Positions 49,625-58,719 are shown, counted from the first letter of the stretch. The stretch: DNA of 64,000 nucleotides from Paenibacillus sp. NEAU-GSW1 (GCF_009737085.1 NZ_WOVL01000002.1:186001-250000); one strand, 5' to 3'. Made by a program: numbers and translations. Notes: a model not told the origin generated them from the letters alone.

Positions 49625-51343
49625 ATGAAATGGACGGGAAGATATTTAGAATATCATGCAGCTGCCTTTCGCAAGGACCTCATATCCGGACTAATCGTCG
49701 GAATTATCGCCATTCCATTAGGGATGGCGTTTGCTATTGCCTCCGGGGTCAAGCCTGAGTACGGCATATATACAACCATTATTGCCGGTATTTTAATTTC
49801 TTTGCTCGGAGGCTCCAGATTTCAAATTGGCGGTCCGACCGGCGCCTTTATCCCTATTCTTTTCGCAATCGTTTTACAGTATGGGTACGAAAATTTATTA
49901 ATCGCCGGGTTTTTAGCAGGGATTATCCTTATTCTCATGGGCGTATTCAAGCTGGGCGCATGGATTAAATTTATCCCTCGTCCCGTAACGATCGGGTTTA
50001 CCGCAGGGATCGCCGTCATCATTTTCAGCGGTCAAATCGCTCATTTCCTCGGACTTACCGGTATTGAGAAGCACGAGAATTTTCTGCCTAACATGAGAGA
50101 AGTCGTAACGCATCTGGAAACCGTTAATATCTACAGTGTTTGTACGGCAGCCATTTGCTTTGCGGCAGTCCTGCTCTCATCGAGATTTCTGCCTAAGATT
50201 CCCGGTTCCTTAGTGGGACTTGTCGCATCAAGTGTTATAGCAGCCTTGTTCTTCAAAGGACATGTCGCAACGATTGGCTCTTCATTCGGAGAGATCCCGA
50301 GCACGCTGCCCCATTTTCATTTCCCTGAAATTACCTGGGATCGAATAAAAATTATGATTCAGCCTGCGCTTCTTATTGCCATGTTAGGGGGTGTGGAATC
50401 CCTGCTATCAGCCGTGGTAGCTGATGGAATGACCGGCACTCGCCATAACAGCAATCGTGAGCTTATTGGTCAAGGCATTGCGAACATGGTGACGCCGCTC
50501 TTTGGAGGAATCCCGGCCACTGGAGCTATTGCCCGAACAGCAACCAATATTAGAAGCGGGGCTGCATCGCCTGTCTCCGGCATCCTGCATGGTATTGTCG
50601 TTTTTCTTGTACTCATTTTGTTCGCCCCATACGCATCTCATATCCCGCTTGCAAGTATGGCACCCATTCTGATGATGGTTGCGTGGAATATGAGTGAGCG
50701 CAAACCATTTGCTCAAGTCTTAAAAACGAAAACAAGCGATTCTATTGTGCTGCTGATCACCTTTTTGCTAACCGTACTGACGAATTTGACAACAGCTATT
50801 GAAGTCGGGCTAATCTTGTCTGTACTTCTGTTCGTAAAGCGAATGAGCGAATTGTTGAAGGTGGCTGAAGTTTTGCCCGATTCCGCTGACAAACACAAAA
50901 AGGTGAAAGCTTACATGGTCAGCGAGGAGCATTATTGTCCTCAAATCAGCATATTCACCCTTGAAGGACCGCTGTTCTTTGGGACCGCCAATCGACTGGA
51001 AACGTCCATTATGGACACGATCCATCTCCACTCTAAAATTATACTGTTACGTATGTCGAAAGTACCCTATATGGATACGACAGGCGAGGCTAAGCTCGCC
51101 CGATTGGTCAAAGATTTCGAGAAAATGGGCGGGACCGTCCTTATTTCGGGAATTCAACCTCAATCAATGGAAGTATTGAAGAAAACAGGGCTGCATACGC
51201 TTATCGGCGATGGGCACTTTTTTGAGCATACAGGCGAGGCGATTGATTACGCCTTAGCTCGACTGGACCTCAACAAATGTATGGGCTGCAAGCATTCCGC
51301 ATTCCTTGAATGCAAGACCCTGTCGAATCGAATGACAACCTAA
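49625..51343 (+). CDS. SulP-family anion transporter with C-terminal STAS domain
   Basis: 572 residues. The transmembrane half begins DLISGLIVGIIAIPLGMAFA, IASGVKPEYGIYTTIIAGIL and contains GGPTGAFIPIL, all SulP signatures; around 10-14 helices extend to residue 415. A STAS domain follows (ISIFTLEGPLFFGTANRLE, then ILLRMSKVPYMDTTGEAKLA). The tail adds a small Cys motif, NKCMGCKHSAFLECKTLSN, unusual for SulP and possibly metal- or redox-sensitive. Family members carry sulfate, bicarbonate or other anions. Control by the upstream ArsR protein is likely. Confidence 0.93.
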   Translation: MKWTGRYLEYHAAAFRKDLISGLIVGIIAIPLGMAFAIASGVKPEYGIYTTIIAGILISLLGGSRFQIGGPTGAFIPILFAIVLQYGYENLLIAGFLAGIILILMGVFKLGAWIKFIPRPVTIGFTAGIAVIIFSGQIAHFLGLTGIEKHENFLPNMREVVTHLETVNIYSVCTAAICFAAVLLSSRFLPKIPGSLVGLVASSVIAALFFKGHVATIGSSFGEIPSTLPHFHFPEITWDRIKIMIQPALLIAMLGGVESLLSAVVADGMTGTRHNSNRELIGQGIANMVTPLFGGIPATGAIARTATNIRSGAASPVSGILHGIVVFLVLILFAPYASHIPLASMAPILMMVAWNMSERKPFAQVLKTKTSDSIVLLITFLLTVLTNLTTAIEVGLILSVLLFVKRMSELLKVAEVLPDSADKHKKVKAYMVSEEHYCPQISIFTLEGPLFFGTANRLETSIMDTIHLHSKIILLRMSKVPYMDTTGEAKLARLVKDFEKMGGTVLISGIQPQSMEVLKKTGLHTLIGDGHFFEHTGEAIDYALARLDLNKCMGCKHSAFLECKTLSNRMTT

Positions 51344-51348
51344 AACAA

Positions 51349-51373
51349 AGACTGCCGCGAACCATGGCAGTCT
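51349..51373. terminator. Hairpin after the SulP gene
   Basis: AGACTGCC and GGCAGTCT pair around GCGAACCAT, six bases after the stop codon; no T-tract. Confidence 0.55.
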
Positions 51374-51420
51374 GCTGAGTCATTTAACTTGCCGTCGTTG
51401 TTCCACTGCTGATCTCCAGT

Positions 51421-51578
51421 TTATTTGTGAAACAGGCTCTGTACGATTTCCGATACTTTCCCGATATCGGATTCCGAATACAACCGATACCCCGAATCGC
51501 TTCTGGCCGGCTTCGGCAGCAGCTCCCACTTTTCGTAATAGTTGACGGTTTCCAGTTGACGTTCGCCGCTTCGGTCAA
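51421..51578 (-). pseudogene. MerR-family regulator remnant with 1-nt frameshift
   Basis: On the minus strand a frame reads LTEAANVN, then, after loss of one base, LETVNYYEKWELLPKPARSD, SGYRLYSESDIGKVSEIVQS, LFHK and a stop at 51421. TVxYYEKxxLLPxPxRxxSGYRLY is the MerR wing-and-linker signature. The first HTH helix and the effector part are missing. This is the second MerR remnant in the window. Confidence 0.75.
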
Positions 51579-51636
51579 TTGGTTTATCCTTTAGAATTCA
51601 ATCATCTCAGCTTCACACTTTATTTCCGGCAAGTTT

Positions 51637-51665
51637 AAGGGCCACCCTGCAATAGGATGGCCCTT
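51637..51665 (-). terminator. Terminator of the DHA2 efflux gene
   Basis: AAGGGCCA-CCCT and AGGA-TGGCCCTT pair about 30 nt after the MFS stop codon. Confidence 0.6.
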
Positions 51666-51693
51666 TCCGAGATCGCGCTATATTCAAATCAGC

Positions 51694-53172
51694 TTAATGT
51701 CCCATGCCTTGGCGCGGTTCTTCGCCTTCAGGCGGCTTCGTGCGGCGAATGAACAGACCGATCACGAGCGCGAGAACACCAATATAAAAGCCTACCCAGA
51801 AGGCATTGTGCAAGCCTTCAACCATACCTTTCAACGCTTCAATCGGATCGGTTGGATTGCTCGACTTCGCAAGATAATCCTTCGTGCCTTTCGACATGAT
51901 GCTGATGAACAGCGCCACGCCAATTGCGCCGGCAACTTGCTGCAGCGTGTTCATAATCGCTGTGCCATGCGGATACAGCTCGCGCGGCAGCTGGTTCAAT
52001 GCCGTCGTCTGCGCAGGCATCATCACAAGGGAAATGCCGACCATCATAATGATGTGCACCATGATGAGGTATCCCTTCGTCGTCTCCATATCAACACCGG
52101 TAAACAAGTAAACCGCTACGACCACAATCGCGAGCCCCGGAATAACGAGAACACGCGGACCGAGCTTGTCGAACAGAACGCCTGCTACCGGCGCCATCAA
52201 CCCGTTAACTATGCCGCCTGGAAGCATAATAAGTCCCGAAGTGAAAGCCGTCAGCATAAGCGGACCTTGTAAGTACATCGGCAGCAATGTCAGCGTCGAG
52301 AACAATGTCATCATCATCACGAGCATAAGCACCGTAACGAGAGCAAACATTGGAAACTTAAATGCGCGCATATCCATAACCGGATTTTTGAGCATCAGCT
52401 GACGACCGGCAAAGATCAGAATGCCGAGGACGCCTGCCGCAACCATCCAGTACACTTGAGGATCGCCCCAGCCAAGGTCACCTGACTTACTGAATCCATA
52501 CACGACACCGCCGAAGCCAATTGTCGAGAGAATGATCGACAGGATGTCCACCTTCGGCTTCGTGATCTTCGATACGTTCTTCATATAAATAGACGCAAAA
52601 ATAATCGAGAATGCCGCAAGCGGAATGACCAGGTAGAACAACCAGCGCCATTCAAGCTGATCGAGTATGAGACCCGAAACCGTCGGGCCGATTGCCGGCG
52701 CGACCATAATAACGAGACCAATTAGTCCCATCGCTCCTCCGCGCTTTTCAGGCGGGAAAATGGCCAGAATCGTGTTCATCATAACCGGCAGCATCAATCC
52801 GGTACCGAGCGCTTGCACGACACGCCCTGCCAGCAGCACTTCAAAACCCGGTGCAACCGCCGCAATAATCGTACCGATCAGGAAAAATGTCATCGCGCCG
52901 ATGAACATTTGCCGCGTCGTGAACCATTCTTGCAAAATCGCCGTTACCGGCACGAGCACACCAACCACCAGCATGTAGGCGGTGGATAACCATTGAATCG
53001 TAGCGGGAGTTACATTTAATGCCTTGATCAAATCCGGAAAAGCATTACCGAGTAACGTTTCGTTCAAAATCGCAACGAATGCGCCGATGACCAGCGCGAT
53101 GACAATCGGGGCACGTTTGATTTGGCTCAAATCCGGCCCTTCAGCACTCATTGCAGCTTCTTTAGCTTGCAT
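51694..53172 (-). CDS. MFS multidrug efflux transporter, DHA2/EmrB-type
   Basis: About 492 residues from ATG 53172 (MQAKEAAMSAEGPDLSQIKR) with GAGGAGG upstream. 14 membrane segments; family motifs FVAILNETLLGNAFPDLIKA and WLSTAYMLVVGVLVPVTAIL, then LMGLIGLVIMVAPAIGPTVS. Similar to LmrB/EmrB-type lincomycin or multidrug pumps. No adjacent regulator is intact, although a MerR remnant lies downstream. Confidence 0.93.
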   Translation of the reverse strand: MQAKEAAMSAEGPDLSQIKRAPIVIALVIGAFVAILNETLLGNAFPDLIKALNVTPATIQWLSTAYMLVVGVLVPVTAILQEWFTTRQMFIGAMTFFLIGTIIAAVAPGFEVLLAGRVVQALGTGLMLPVMMNTILAIFPPEKRGGAMGLIGLVIMVAPAIGPTVSGLILDQLEWRWLFYLVIPLAAFSIIFASIYMKNVSKITKPKVDILSIILSTIGFGGVVYGFSKSGDLGWGDPQVYWMVAAGVLGILIFAGRQLMLKNPVMDMRAFKFPMFALVTVLMLVMMMTLFSTLTLLPMYLQGPLMLTAFTSGLIMLPGGIVNGLMAPVAGVLFDKLGPRVLVIPGLAIVVVAVYLFTGVDMETTKGYLIMVHIIMMVGISLVMMPAQTTALNQLPRELYPHGTAIMNTLQQVAGAIGVALFISIMSKGTKDYLAKSSNPTDPIEALKGMVEGLHNAFWVGFYIGVLALVIGLFIRRTKPPEGEEPRQGMGH

Positions 53173-53406
53173 TGTAATCAGTCTCCTCCTCATTATGTCT
53201 GTCTTCGCGACATCCGGTTTATGTAACGGCAGAACTGCTAGCTGATCTGGCGCAGCACCTCCGCTAGCCCTTACATTTTCCAATAATCGCCGACTTTCTG
53301 AAAGAAGTCAACCGCTGTCTTCGCTATTCTGCGCATAAACCTCCATTTACAGCAAACACCAGGAAAATAACGGAACTTGGTTCTGCTATTCAGTTACCCC
53401 TTTCAT

Positions 53407-53778
53407 TCACAGCGTTGTTGCGTCCTCTGCACACAACAGCTCAATCCGATTCCCCTCAGGATCATGAAAATAAAACGATACGCCCTGCTTCCCTATGCGC
53501 CATTCACCAGTCGGAATCCCGCGTTCTCTAATCTTGCTCCACAAATTCTTTAATTGATCCAGCGAATCCACAACGAACGTCATGAGAACCTGGTTCGGAT
53601 GACTGACCACGCTTAAGTCATGAGCGGTTGAATCCTGATCAAAAGCAAGTCTCGATACTTCCGCTCGATCATCGGAAATAACCAGCTTCATATCGAGCAC
53701 CGACTCGTAGAAACCTTGCAGCCGCTTGCGATCGCGCGCGTACATGGCCACATGTCCGAGTCGTATTTGTCGCTCCAT
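53407..53778 (-). CDS. VOC-family protein (glyoxalase/dioxygenase fold)
   Basis: 123 residues with two beta-alpha-beta modules: IRLGHVAMYARDRKRLQGFY, ESVLDMKL and WRIGKQGVSFYFHDPEGNRI, ELLCAED. HVAMYARD and DPEGNRIEL hold His and Glu metal ligands. Typical of fosfomycin-type, dioxygenase or glyoxalase proteins; function not specified. Divergent from the STAND/LuxR gene and separated from it by the first copy of the 69-bp repeat. Confidence 0.92.
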   Translation of the reverse strand: MERQIRLGHVAMYARDRKRLQGFYESVLDMKLVISDDRAEVSRLAFDQDSTAHDLSVVSHPNQVLMTFVVDSLDQLKNLWSKIRERGIPTGEWRIGKQGVSFYFHDPEGNRIELLCAEDATTL

Positions 53779-53811
53779 TTTGCCGTCCTCCTTAACCTTC
53801 TTTATGTAAAA

Positions 53812-53880
53812 AATAGTAGCACCGTCTCGCGAAACGCATCAGTATGCAAAAGGATAAATTGAGGGGTATACAAAGGGATA
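53812..53880 (+). repeat. 69-bp direct repeat, copy 1
   Basis: Begins AATAGTAGCACCGTCTCGCG and ends CAAAGGGATA. About 90 percent identical to 58573-58640 in the same orientation, with one single-base gap. It lies upstream of the STAND/LuxR gene (53938); inside it, AAAGGATA and AAAGGGATA form a short internal repeat that could be a regulatory site. Confidence 0.85.
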
Positions 53881-53937
53881 GCCTTCCATTTACAATCCAA
53901 CTATAAAAGCTTTCACGAATCGGAGAGAGAGATTTCT

Positions 53938-56028
53938 ATGACGATCTATAGCCATAATGAGGAGCTGGCGAACCCCTCGCTGGTCGGAAGACAACTGGAG
54001 CTTGACGTCTTTTTGAACGAATGGGAGGAAGCGGCGAATAAGCTGAAGATCCTTAACGTATACGGTACGGCAGGCATCGGAAAAAGCAGCCTTCTGGATG
54101 AATTCCGTTCCCTAGCCTTGTCCAAAAATAGCGTCTGTGTAACGATCGACGGCGAAGGCTTCGTCAAGACCGCGGAAGATCTATGCCTGCTCGTTCTAGA
54201 TGCTATTGATCCGCAGCGAAAGACAGATCGGACAGACTCACAGTTGTTTCACATATGTGTTCAGACGCTTAATGCTCTTTCTGAAAGAAAACGCGTATGC
54301 CTGTTTATTGACGGCTATGAATCGATGGAGAGTATGGATTACTGGCTGAGAGAGTTTTTTCTAAAAAAGCTTCACAGCAACGTTACGGTGGTCATAGCCG
54401 GCAGACACCCGCTGTCAGAAGCTTGGATGCTGTCTCCTGTATGGAGACGGCTCATTACTAGACTGCCGCTTGCCGATCTCGACTTTGAGGCCGTCGCCCG
54501 CTATGCCGAATATATGCATGTTCAGCATCCGGGCACCGTAAAACGGCTTTGGCGCATCTCTCGCGGACATCCTCTGACGATGTCATTAATCACATTCCTT
54601 CTTGGTCAAGACGGCAGCAATGATTCATTCCATGATTCAGAGGAAGCAAACTATGATACGCTGGCTTATATTGTGAACCAGTGGCTTCGCGAAGTGCCCG
54701 GCGAGCATCTGCGCCCCATTATAGAAGCAGCCTGCGTACTGCGGCGATTTAATCAAGAAAGCCTTTCCTTTGTCCTTGAGCGGGAAATGAGCGCATCCGA
54801 ATTTTATCAACTCATTCGCTTCTCCTTTGTTCGGAAAGTAGATAAAGGCTGGATGGTCCATAACCTGATGCGCGAGATGACCATGCGCGAATTTAGCTCG
54901 AGAATGCCCCAGCAGTACGAGCAGCTCCGCAACCGCGCATTGCTCTATTTCTACAACGCGCTAATGGCGGACAGCGAGAGTATGCGCAAGCCGCGCGAAG
55001 CGGCAGATCTCTTGTCCTATATTGGAGACTCGCTCGTGCGGGCGTTTCTTAATTGGTTCGAGCTCTCTCCGCCCCGTTTCGAAACCGCGACCCGCGAGCA
55101 GCTGCCGGAGCTGGAGCAGTATATCGAGCGAAGATATTCCGAGGCGCAAGATCGATCCGTTGAAATTATGGATCCCTCTTCCGGTCAGCGCTTTTCCTTC
55201 TTAATCACGGCCGATGAAAGCCGTTATACGGTACGAAAGCTAGATCTCCCTGCCTTGTTCGACCTAGGGTATGATATCGTTCGCGTGATGAGAAGCAGCG
55301 CCGGGAGCATCGTCGGATTCGCAACGATTATCCCGATTAACGAAGCGACTCTCCCTTATTTGAAACGGGCGCCGCGCTCGCAAGCTTATTTCAGCAACCT
55401 GCCTCCAGCCATGGAGGAGCGCTTCTCCGTTTCTGCTCATGCGCGATCAGGCTGGTTTATCGAAACCATTGATACCGCCGATCTTGGCGATGTATCGCAA
55501 CAGACTGCAATGGGCTATCTGCTGCACGAATTGGCCATGACAGGCGAGCTCGTTATCGAGTCTCCTGCGCCTACCCGTTATTTTACCGACGCGCATTTAA
55601 GCATGGGCTTTACGATTGCCGAAACCGGCAGACATTACAACTATAGCGAGTCCGTTGAGGCGGTAACCTTCATACTCGATCAGCAAAGCGAGCAAGCGTT
55701 AAGCTACATTCATCGTATCCTGAAGGATGCAGGCCTCTCCCATCTTATTCCGCAAGAGAAGCCGGCGCACGAGCAAGAAGACGTATTTCCGGACGCAATT
55801 CCCTTGGAAACAGCCAAGAATTCAAACGAGGATCGGATCATGGCGCGCAGCTCGCTAACGCCTCGGGAAAAGGAAGTGGCGCTCCTGCTCGAGAAAGGGT
55901 TCACCAATTTACAAATTGCCAAGAGCCTCTATTTAAGCGAAATCACGGTTAAGAAGCATATGAAATCGATGATGGAGAAGTTGAACGCTACGAATCGTAC
56001 GCAGTTGCTGAAGCAATTGTTGGAGTAA
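53938..56028 (+). CDS. STAND-type ATPase/LuxR-family transcriptional regulator
   Basis: 696 residues. An N-terminal NACHT/STAND-like ATPase opens with VGRQLELDVFLNEWEE, Walker A LNVYGTAGIGKSSLLDEF and Walker B RVCLFIDGYESME. A winged-helix/helical linker and a middle domain of about 250 residues follow; the C-terminus is a LuxR HTH (SSLTPREKEVALLLEKGFTN, LQIAKSLYLSEITVKKHMKS). This resembles MalT/LAL regulators but is shorter, lacking long TPR repeats. Signal and targets unknown. Convergent with a response regulator/histidine kinase operon, separated by a shared hairpin. Confidence 0.9.
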   Translation: MTIYSHNEELANPSLVGRQLELDVFLNEWEEAANKLKILNVYGTAGIGKSSLLDEFRSLALSKNSVCVTIDGEGFVKTAEDLCLLVLDAIDPQRKTDRTDSQLFHICVQTLNALSERKRVCLFIDGYESMESMDYWLREFFLKKLHSNVTVVIAGRHPLSEAWMLSPVWRRLITRLPLADLDFEAVARYAEYMHVQHPGTVKRLWRISRGHPLTMSLITFLLGQDGSNDSFHDSEEANYDTLAYIVNQWLREVPGEHLRPIIEAACVLRRFNQESLSFVLEREMSASEFYQLIRFSFVRKVDKGWMVHNLMREMTMREFSSRMPQQYEQLRNRALLYFYNALMADSESMRKPREAADLLSYIGDSLVRAFLNWFELSPPRFETATREQLPELEQYIERRYSEAQDRSVEIMDPSSGQRFSFLITADESRYTVRKLDLPALFDLGYDIVRVMRSSAGSIVGFATIIPINEATLPYLKRAPRSQAYFSNLPPAMEERFSVSAHARSGWFIETIDTADLGDVSQQTAMGYLLHELAMTGELVIESPAPTRYFTDAHLSMGFTIAETGRHYNYSESVEAVTFILDQQSEQALSYIHRILKDAGLSHLIPQEKPAHEQEDVFPDAIPLETAKNSNEDRIMARSSLTPREKEVALLLEKGFTNLQIAKSLYLSEITVKKHMKSMMEKLNATNRTQLLKQLLE

Positions 56029-56044
56029 GCATGTGATAATGAAA

Positions 56045-56079
56045 AACAGCAGGTACTCGCGAGATACATGCCTGCTGTT
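56045..56079. terminator. Hairpin between convergent luxR-type and response regulator genes
   Basis: AACAGCAGG and CCTGCTGTT pair across 17 bases in the 57-bp gap between two convergent stop codons. Confidence 0.7.
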
Positions 56080-56085
56080 GTCCAT

Positions 56086-56661
56086 TTACATCAATATTTT
56101 GCTTCGTATGCTTCGGATCTGCGTCTTAATCGTATTTAACGATTTGCACAGACGCTCCGAAATTTCCGTTCGGCTGCAACCGCGCTCTTTAAGCTCGTAA
56201 ATTTCCCGTTCCGATGGAGACAACTGCATCAGTCGTATTTCTTCTCGCATGGCAAGCGCCGCGTCCGAATGGATGGAAGCCTGACCGGCATAGGCCTCGC
56301 GGATCGCGCGCACGATATCGGGAAAGCTCGATTTATTCATATAATTTACAGCTCCATGTTGAAACGCCCTGACAATGATTTCCTTATCCGTTAATGAGGT
56401 TAACATAATGACCTTGACTCTCGACTTTGTGGCGATCATGAGCTCCTTCGCGGTCTCGAGTCCATCCAATTGATTCTCGGTTAAGTTGATATCCATGAGT
56501 ACGACGTCGATGTCCAGATCCCCCGCCCCTTCCAGCGCTTCCAGCTTCGTTGACGCCGCTTTGACGATTTCGATATCCGTCTCCTTATTCAAATCGGCAA
56601 AGAGCCGCTCCCGCCAGAAGACGTCGTCCTCCACCAGCATGACTCGTATGTTATGTTCCAT
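56086..56661 (-). CDS. NarL/FixJ-family response regulator
   Basis: 191 residues from ATG 56661 (MEHNIRVMLVEDDVFWRERL); ATG 56670 abuts GAAGGG too closely. REC domain: acidic pocket VEDD, phospho-Asp in DVVLMDINLTENQLD, Thr in IMLTSLTDKE and Lys in NYMNKSSFPDIV. C-terminal LuxR HTH: LSPSEREIYELKERGCSRTE, ISERLCKSLNTIKTQIRSIR. It follows the kinase gene by a few bases, so the two form a two-component operon. Confidence 0.95.
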   Translation of the reverse strand: MEHNIRVMLVEDDVFWRERLFADLNKETDIEIVKAASTKLEALEGAGDLDIDVVLMDINLTENQLDGLETAKELMIATKSRVKVIMLTSLTDKEIIVRAFQHGAVNYMNKSSFPDIVRAIREAYAGQASIHSDAALAMREEIRLMQLSPSEREIYELKERGCSRTEISERLCKSLNTIKTQIRSIRSKILM

Positions 56662-56677
56662 TTCGCTCATCCCTTCT

Positions 56678-58153
56678 TTAAACGCCTGCCCGCAACGCTG
56701 CAGAACGGTCTGGCGCTGTCATCCTGCGCACCCTCTTGGCCGGAAACCGAATTTCCATCCGCGTTCCCCTCCCCGGCTCCGTCTCTGCCAGACGGATACT
56801 GCCGCCATGCTTCTGCATGACGCCATAACAGTAGTTCAAGCCGAGGCCGTAGCTCGCGCCCCCTTTCTTCGTCGTGAAAAAGGGATCGAACATCCGCGCC
56901 GCGTTTTCTTTCGAGATCCCAGCCCCGTTGTCTTGAACCCTGATCACGACCTCCCTCTTGGCTTCCAGCAAGGATACGGTTATTTTCCCGTTTCCGGGTG
57001 TAAGCGCGTCCCAAGCGTTAACAAGAAGGTTGTTCAGAACCTCGTGAATATGGGACTTGTCGCACACAATAACCGGATCGCACTGCACCTCTTTGCGGAT
57101 GCTTATCTGCTTGGCCTGCATCATAGGCTCTAATGCCAATAGACTGAATTCCAGCACGTCCGCTATGCGGTACTCCTCCTCATGCAGCGCGATATCGCCC
57201 GTTCTCTCTTTGATTTGGTTCATCATTGTGAGGATATGCTCCGCCACTCGGTCCAACTGAGACAGATTGCTCCACATTTCTTCTTTATCGTTGTTTGCAA
57301 CGGCACTGCTCATCCGGCTGCTGAGATAGTTGATCTTTTGCACTTCATTTTTAATCGTATGATTCAAAATGAGCGCTCCCTGCGTCAATTGTTTCATGGA
57401 ATAGTCGAGCTTCTGCCGCTCAATCCGGAGCTTGATTCCCATAAAGCCGTACTTCATCCCGTAGTAAACGAAAAAAGCTGCAAACACAAGAGAAATCATA
57501 AAGTTAAACTGCCACATGTTATTGCTCGTCATCTCCATGCCCTCACGGCTGATGATCACCCGTTCAATGCCGACGTAATCCGTAACGTATAGAAAACTAA
57601 TACACGGTATGAGAGCCGCCGCGGTCCGGAAGCTGTTTTTCTTATGCGAGGCATTCTGTTCGGTCAAATACCGCAGCCCATATATCGCGAGTCCCATCAG
57701 AAAATAAGCGCCGGAAAGGATACGAAACGACAGGTGACCTCCCAACTGCAGCTCCGGATACAGCGGCGGAACCGCAGCCAAATAAACGAGAATCGGCACA
57801 GGCAACAATAGGCTGAACAAAATAATCGTTCTTCTGCGGAACAGCCGGGTAAATACCAGCGAGCACATCAGCAACAGATAGGGCACAAAGTAATACTCAA
57901 TTCCCCAAACCGTCATCGCGAACAATCGAACAGACTCGATTGCATCAGCCGATAATACGGACGACATGCGCATCCAAGGCAACACCTGCACGTTCAGAAC
58001 GACCGAGAAGCTTGCACAACCGGTGATGAACAAAAACAAGCTGAACCAGCGTGTATGCGGATTTGCCGAATTGTTGACCAGCATCATCGCGCCGATCGTC
58101 CATAAGGACAGAAATATGGTGCAGTATAAAATGACCAGCCCTATCACCTCCAA
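56678..58153 (-). CDS. Multi-TM sensor histidine kinase
   Basis: 491 residues. The N-terminal ~225 residues hold seven to eight membrane segments with little extracellular loop, a polytopic sensor like those that read peptides or lipophilic signals. The dimerisation helix has ALILNHTIKNEVQKINYLSS (probable phospho-His). The ATPase motifs are NNLLVNAWDALTPGNGK (N box), VQDNGAGISKENAARMFDPF (G1, F) and GLGLNYCYGVMQKHGG (G2). Operon with the response regulator. Divergent from a small secreted repeat peptide gene 150 nt away, an arrangement seen in peptide-sensing systems; the link is inference. Confidence 0.94.
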   Translation of the reverse strand: MEVIGLVILYCTIFLSLWTIGAMMLVNNSANPHTRWFSLFLFITGCASFSVVLNVQVLPWMRMSSVLSADAIESVRLFAMTVWGIEYYFVPYLLLMCSLVFTRLFRRRTIILFSLLLPVPILVYLAAVPPLYPELQLGGHLSFRILSGAYFLMGLAIYGLRYLTEQNASHKKNSFRTAAALIPCISFLYVTDYVGIERVIISREGMEMTSNNMWQFNFMISLVFAAFFVYYGMKYGFMGIKLRIERQKLDYSMKQLTQGALILNHTIKNEVQKINYLSSRMSSAVANNDKEEMWSNLSQLDRVAEHILTMMNQIKERTGDIALHEEEYRIADVLEFSLLALEPMMQAKQISIRKEVQCDPVIVCDKSHIHEVLNNLLVNAWDALTPGNGKITVSLLEAKREVVIRVQDNGAGISKENAARMFDPFFTTKKGGASYGLGLNYCYGVMQKHGGSIRLAETEPGRGTRMEIRFPAKRVRRMTAPDRSAALRAGV

Positions 58154-58302
58154 TGAATTAACCTTTCGTGCAGTGCAGTTCAGCTCCCGGGTGAAAAATG
58201 TTCATCCTTATGCGCATAATCTGATGCCATTATAATGAGAACGAAAGCGGGGATTACGAGTCCTCAAGCTTAATCAACTAATAGGGATAAGGGATGATGA
58301 CG

Positions 58303-58464
58303 ATGAAAAAAAGTAAATTTTTAATCGCAATGGTATTGGGAATGGCTTTAGTAATGGGCTCAGCAGTTCCGGCGTTTGCGGCAAAAGCCGAAGCCAAACC
58401 GGAGGCGGCAAAAGCCGAAGCCAAACCGGAGGCAAAAAAAGCTGAGGCTAAGCCGGAGGCGTAA
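58303..58464 (+). CDS. Small secreted protein with KAEAKPEA repeats
   Basis: 53 residues, missed by length cutoffs. ATG 58303 (MKKSKFLIAMVLGMALVMGS) has AAGGG about ten bases upstream; ATG 58294 or 58297 would add up to three residues. A signal peptide ends near SAVPAFA-A. The mature part is three near-identical copies of KAEAKPEA (AKAEAKPEA, AKAEAKPEA, KKAEAKPEA) and then stops. TATAAT at 58231-58236 is a possible -10. It is divergent from the polytopic histidine kinase gene. No family recognised; candidates are a peptide signal precursor or a small wall-associated protein. Confidence 0.78.
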   Translation: MKKSKFLIAMVLGMALVMGSAVPAFAAKAEAKPEAAKAEAKPEAKKAEAKPEA

Positions 58465-58572
58465 TGGAATGGAGAGTTGACTCGAATGAAGAACGATAGA
58501 TGGTATAATGCTGTCTATCTCTTCTTTTGGGTCTTTTTTCATTTTAGCCCCCTGCATCTTCTTCCTATCGAG

Positions 58573-58640
58573 AATAGTAGCATCGTCTCGCGAAACGCAT
58601 CAGTATGCTAAAGGATACATTCGGGGCATACAAAGGGATA
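58573..58640 (+). repeat. 69-bp direct repeat, copy 2
   Basis: Begins AATAGTAGCATCGTCTCGCG and ends CAAAGGGATA; pairs with 53812-53880. No plus-strand gene follows. The two copies bracket the LuxR, response regulator, kinase and peptide genes. The rest of 58465-58720 contains a weak hairpin (GATAGA/TCTATC, 58497-58520) and the P450 terminator. Confidence 0.85.
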
Positions 58641-58665
58641 CCCCTGCGTAACAATAAGCACAACA

Positions 58666-58703
58666 AAAGACCAGAACCTCTGCCGAGGAATTCTGGTCTT
58701 TTT
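58666..58703 (-). terminator. Terminator of the P450 gene
   Basis: AAAAGACCAGAA and TTCTGGTCTTTT pair around CCTCTGCCGAGGAA, with T-rich sequence on both strands. Confidence 0.85.
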
Positions 58704-58719
58704 CTGTCGGCCATACCAT

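Noticed and set aside
51384..51578. 64-residue minus-strand ORF as a small protein
   Set aside because: The adjacent frame reads as a MerR segment; this ORF joins the pieces through a frameshift and is not itself protein-like.
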